NCBI GenBank assembly: GCA_015075445.1
Contig: JABTUJ010000002.1
Span: 248,001-312,000, forward strand
Reading direction: 5' to 3'
Length of the DNA stretch: 64,000 nucleotides
From: Verrucomicrobiales bacterium
Lineage (GTDB): Bacteria; Verrucomicrobiota; Verrucomicrobiia; Limisphaerales; J093
Below the pieces are notes generated by a model. That model searched no databases, was not told where the DNA came from, and worked only from the letters and a program-made list of their open reading frames with translations. A program made the translations under genes and the position numbers. This document shows positions 61,965 through 64,000 of this stretch, in pieces; the first letter of the stretch is position 1, and every line of letters starts with the position of its first letter.

Positions 61965-63944
61965 TCATGGAACCACCAACCGGTAGAACCGAACGGCCTG
62001 GTTCGTGGCGTGGGTGTCGAGGAACTCGTGTGTCCCGCCGGTGCTGGTGCGAGCGAGCCGTTTGGTCCACGACACCAGATCGGTCGAGGCCTCGAGCACG
62101 TAGCGGGCGTTGGCTTCCGGTTCGGCGATCACGACCTGACAACCTTCCGCCGAGGGCGTCACCTTGGTGAACCGCGGTGGCGCACCGCCGTACTCCTGAT
62201 GCTCGGTGATGGTCAAGACCTGGCCCGCCGCCACATTGGTCAACTCCTGGACGATCCCCGAGGGCCATTCGATGCGGACGACGTCGGCCTGGGTGGCATC
62301 GCCCAGGCCGAAGTGGGCGAGGAGCTCGACCTGATGGCTCTGGGACACGATCTGACGCAACTGCCACACCGTTTTGTCTCCGATGTTAGCCTTCACACGC
62401 ACCTTCGCGCCGTTGCCGTCCTGGTTCGAGGACGCCCCGTGCAGCCTGATCTTCAGCCACCGATTGGGGTTGCCGATAGCGGGCTGGTTGTTGCGATAAA
62501 GGTACTTCCGGCCGTTGATCTCATTCACCACGACGAGGTCCAGAAACCCGTCGTTGTCGTAGTCGCCCCACGCCGCACCGTAGCCGCGGCATTCGTGGAC
62601 CGGGCTACCCGTAAACACCTCGTTGAAGGTGCCGTCCCCCTGATTGTGGAACAGCCGGCTGGCGGCTTGCTGGTGGGCGATGAACAGGTCCAGGTGTCCA
62701 TCGTTATCGTAGTCACCCCAGGCGCCAACTTTGGGTTGGGCGGAACCCGCCCGCTGCGGGCCGTTCGGGTCTCCGTCCAGAATCCCATGTCCATCGTTCC
62801 GATACAGGAGGTCTGAGCGGCCCCAGCCGGTCGCGAGGACGTCCAGATCCCCGTCGTTGTCGTAGTCAGCCCAGCTCGGGGCGACGGACATGTCCTGGAT
62901 TTCGACCAAGGGACCGGTGGTGACGGGCACGAAGTTGCCGCCTCCCTCATTCTCGAACTGCAAGTCGTGCTGGCTCGAGTAACCACTGGTCGCGCACAGG
63001 AGATCCGGATCTCCGTCCCCGTCGGAATCAGCCCATGCCCAATGTTCTGGCCAGGTCCGCGACACCGCCAAGGCGCTGGCAAGGTCCACTTCGAACCGGC
63101 CCCCGCCAACCCCATGCAATACCGTGTTCGTTCCCCACTGCCCCGTCGCGTAGTTGCCCCAGAAGCCGACGATCAGATCCAGCCAGCCGTCCATGTCGTA
63201 GTCGCTGCAGGCCGCCGAGGAACCATGAACAGGGATCCCGTTGACCGTCCAAGCCCGATCAGCCGCCAGATGGGTGAATGTTCCGCCGCCGTCATTGACG
63301 AGATAGCAGGCCGGCTGTCGTTCAAGCTGGGCGAGGAACGCATCGAGGTCACCGTCGTTGTCGTAGTCGCCCCACGCCAGATTTGCTCCAAGATAGGAGG
63401 CTCCGGCCAACGAGTGGGTGAGGTCAGCGGTGAGTGTGCCACCCCTGTCGTTCTCATAAACCAACAGCCGCTTCCCGCCATCGGTATTCCACCCCCCGGC
63501 GATCACCAACTCAAGCCAACCATCGCCGTCGAAATCCACCCAGTAGGGGCACCACATGTCGCCTTCGAGCTTCTCCAGACCGCCCCCGGTAACGACGACA
63601 AACTTGGAGTCCACGTCGAGCTCCGCCGTCTCGCTGAGGGCCGACCCGTTGTCGTCCGAGACCACCGCCCAGTACGGACCCGCGGCGGCCTCGGTGACGT
63701 TGCTCATGAGCAAGGTGTTCTTGGCCGCCGAGGGGTTGGCCGCGGGGTCCAGGGCAGCGTCCTTGAACCACCACTGGAAGGTCACGGCTCCGCCCGAACT
63801 GACTGGCACGACCCGGAACTGAACGGTGGCGTTGAGGCTCACGGATTGACCGATGGGTTGGGTGGTGATCCATGGTTGGCCCCGGGCGTCGGCCGCGGCG
63901 ACCACCAAGGTCACCAGCACGAGGGAGAGGTTCGGGGTTTTCAT
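61965..63944 (-). CDS. Secreted FG-GAP/VCBS repeat protein with ASPIC/UnbV domain
   Basis: A 659-residue exported protein (CRTAC1-like); signal peptide MKTPNLSLVLVTLVVAAADARG. An Ig-like domain (ITTQPIGQSVSLNATVQFRVV...YWAVVSDDNGSALSETAELDV) is followed by about seven FG-GAP blades. These carry calcium loops, for example WVDFDGDGWLELV, WGDYDNDGDLDAF, CSDYDMDGWLDLI, WADSDGDGDPDLL, WADYDNDGDLDVL, WGDYDNDGHLDLF and WGDYDNDGFLDLV, which build an integrin-like propeller. An ASPIC/UnbV domain follows (WLKIRLHGASSNQDGNGAKVRVKA...VRIEWPSGIVQEL). The final module is YVLEASTDLVSWTKRL...RFYRLVVP. Likely an extracellular binding protein. The start at 63944 is 57 nt from the window edge. Confidence 0.88.
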   Translation of the reverse strand: MKTPNLSLVLVTLVVAAADARGQPWITTQPIGQSVSLNATVQFRVVPVSSGGAVTFQWWFKDAALDPAANPSAAKNTLLMSNVTEAAAGPYWAVVSDDNGSALSETAELDVDSKFVVVTGGGLEKLEGDMWCPYWVDFDGDGWLELVIAGGWNTDGGKRLLVYENDRGGTLTADLTHSLAGASYLGANLAWGDYDNDGDLDAFLAQLERQPACYLVNDGGGTFTHLAADRAWTVNGIPVHGSSAACSDYDMDGWLDLIVGFWGNYATGQWGTNTVLHGVGGGRFEVDLASALAVSRTWPEHWAWADSDGDGDPDLLCATSGYSSQHDLQFENEGGGNFVPVTTGPLVEIQDMSVAPSWADYDNDGDLDVLATGWGRSDLLYRNDGHGILDGDPNGPQRAGSAQPKVGAWGDYDNDGHLDLFIAHQQAASRLFHNQGDGTFNEVFTGSPVHECRGYGAAWGDYDNDGFLDLVVVNEINGRKYLYRNNQPAIGNPNRWLKIRLHGASSNQDGNGAKVRVKANIGDKTVWQLRQIVSQSHQVELLAHFGLGDATQADVVRIEWPSGIVQELTNVAAGQVLTITEHQEYGGAPPRFTKVTPSAEGCQVVIAEPEANARYVLEASTDLVSWTKRLARTSTGGTHEFLDTHATNQAVRFYRLVVP

Positions 63945-64000
63945 AGTCCAATCCCTACACGGAGCCCGCGGCCCGACCTTTTCAAGGAAAGCGAAGTTTC

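Noticed and set aside
1..64000. tRNA or rRNA genes
   Set aside because: No cloverleaf-like or rRNA-like sequence was noticed in the intergenic regions when reading both strands; a covariance search was not possible.

Overview
This is a GC-rich bacterial chromosome segment. The best fit is a Verrucomicrobiota genome of the Pedosphaera/Limisphaerales type. The evidence is a type II secretion pseudopilin of the [17 protein letters not shown]...LLPALSKAK class, a PEP-CTERM protein, DUF1080 (3-keto-disaccharide hydrolase) proteins, an FG-GAP/ASPIC-UnbV protein, a PD40 protein with CxxCH haem motifs, several very large LamG/repeat surface proteins, and many dispersed palindromic repeats. The assignment rests on gene content alone; there is no rRNA or other marker in the window.

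Layout. 1-2.3 kb: the end of a small membrane protein, then a complete group II intron with its reverse transcriptase, sitting inside a dispersed palindromic repeat. 2.4-7.1 kb: fatty acid desaturase, methyltransferase and a collagen-like/S74 surface protein with a partner, all closely packed or overlapping. 7.2-12.4 kb: DUF1080-hydrolase fusion, PQQ-type propeller, DUF1080 lipoprotein and agmatine deiminase. 12.4-13.1 kb: a second, ORF-less group II intron. 13.4-20.4 kb: a ~1975-residue protein of 14 Cys-containing Ig-like repeats with a nested LamG domain (frameshifted in this sequence), then a DUF1573 protein. 20.4-25.4 kb: a sugar-use block (SSS transporter plus a small membrane partner, apiosidase-like glycosidase, Gfo/Idh/MocA oxidoreductase). 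25.7-32.6 kb: pseudopilin, haem-binding PD40 protein, MFS-spermidine synthase-like fusion. 32.8-38.3 kb: two divergent ECF sigma factor operons. 38.3-40.5 kb: nfeD-floA membrane microdomain operon. 40.8-58.4 kb: a long run of nine co-directional secreted-protein genes, often with ATGA overlaps, including Kelch, S74, a ~2868-residue LamG protein (frameshifted here), MORN-like, P-domain/PEP-CTERM proteins. 58.5-61.2 kb: a transmembrane Ser/Thr kinase-like protein. 61.3-61.9 kb: ParDE toxin-antitoxin. 62.0-63.9 kb: FG-GAP/UnbV protein.

The most unusual material is repetitive DNA and what it does to genes. There are three arrays with a strict 7-nt period and a common TTCG core: one directly at a stop codon, one forming the start and leader of a secreted protein gene, and one inserted in frame into a protein kinase domain. 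The first group II intron has an almost intact empty-site relative in the same window (29230-29335), which fixes both splice junctions and agrees with EBS1-IBS1 pairing. The ORF-less intron shares the same EBS1. Two ECF-type promoters of identical architecture (GCAACTTTC-N13-TGTCCT) lie in the right-hand sigma operon. Both giant genes are broken by the loss of a single G in a CCGG context, which may be a sequencing artefact.
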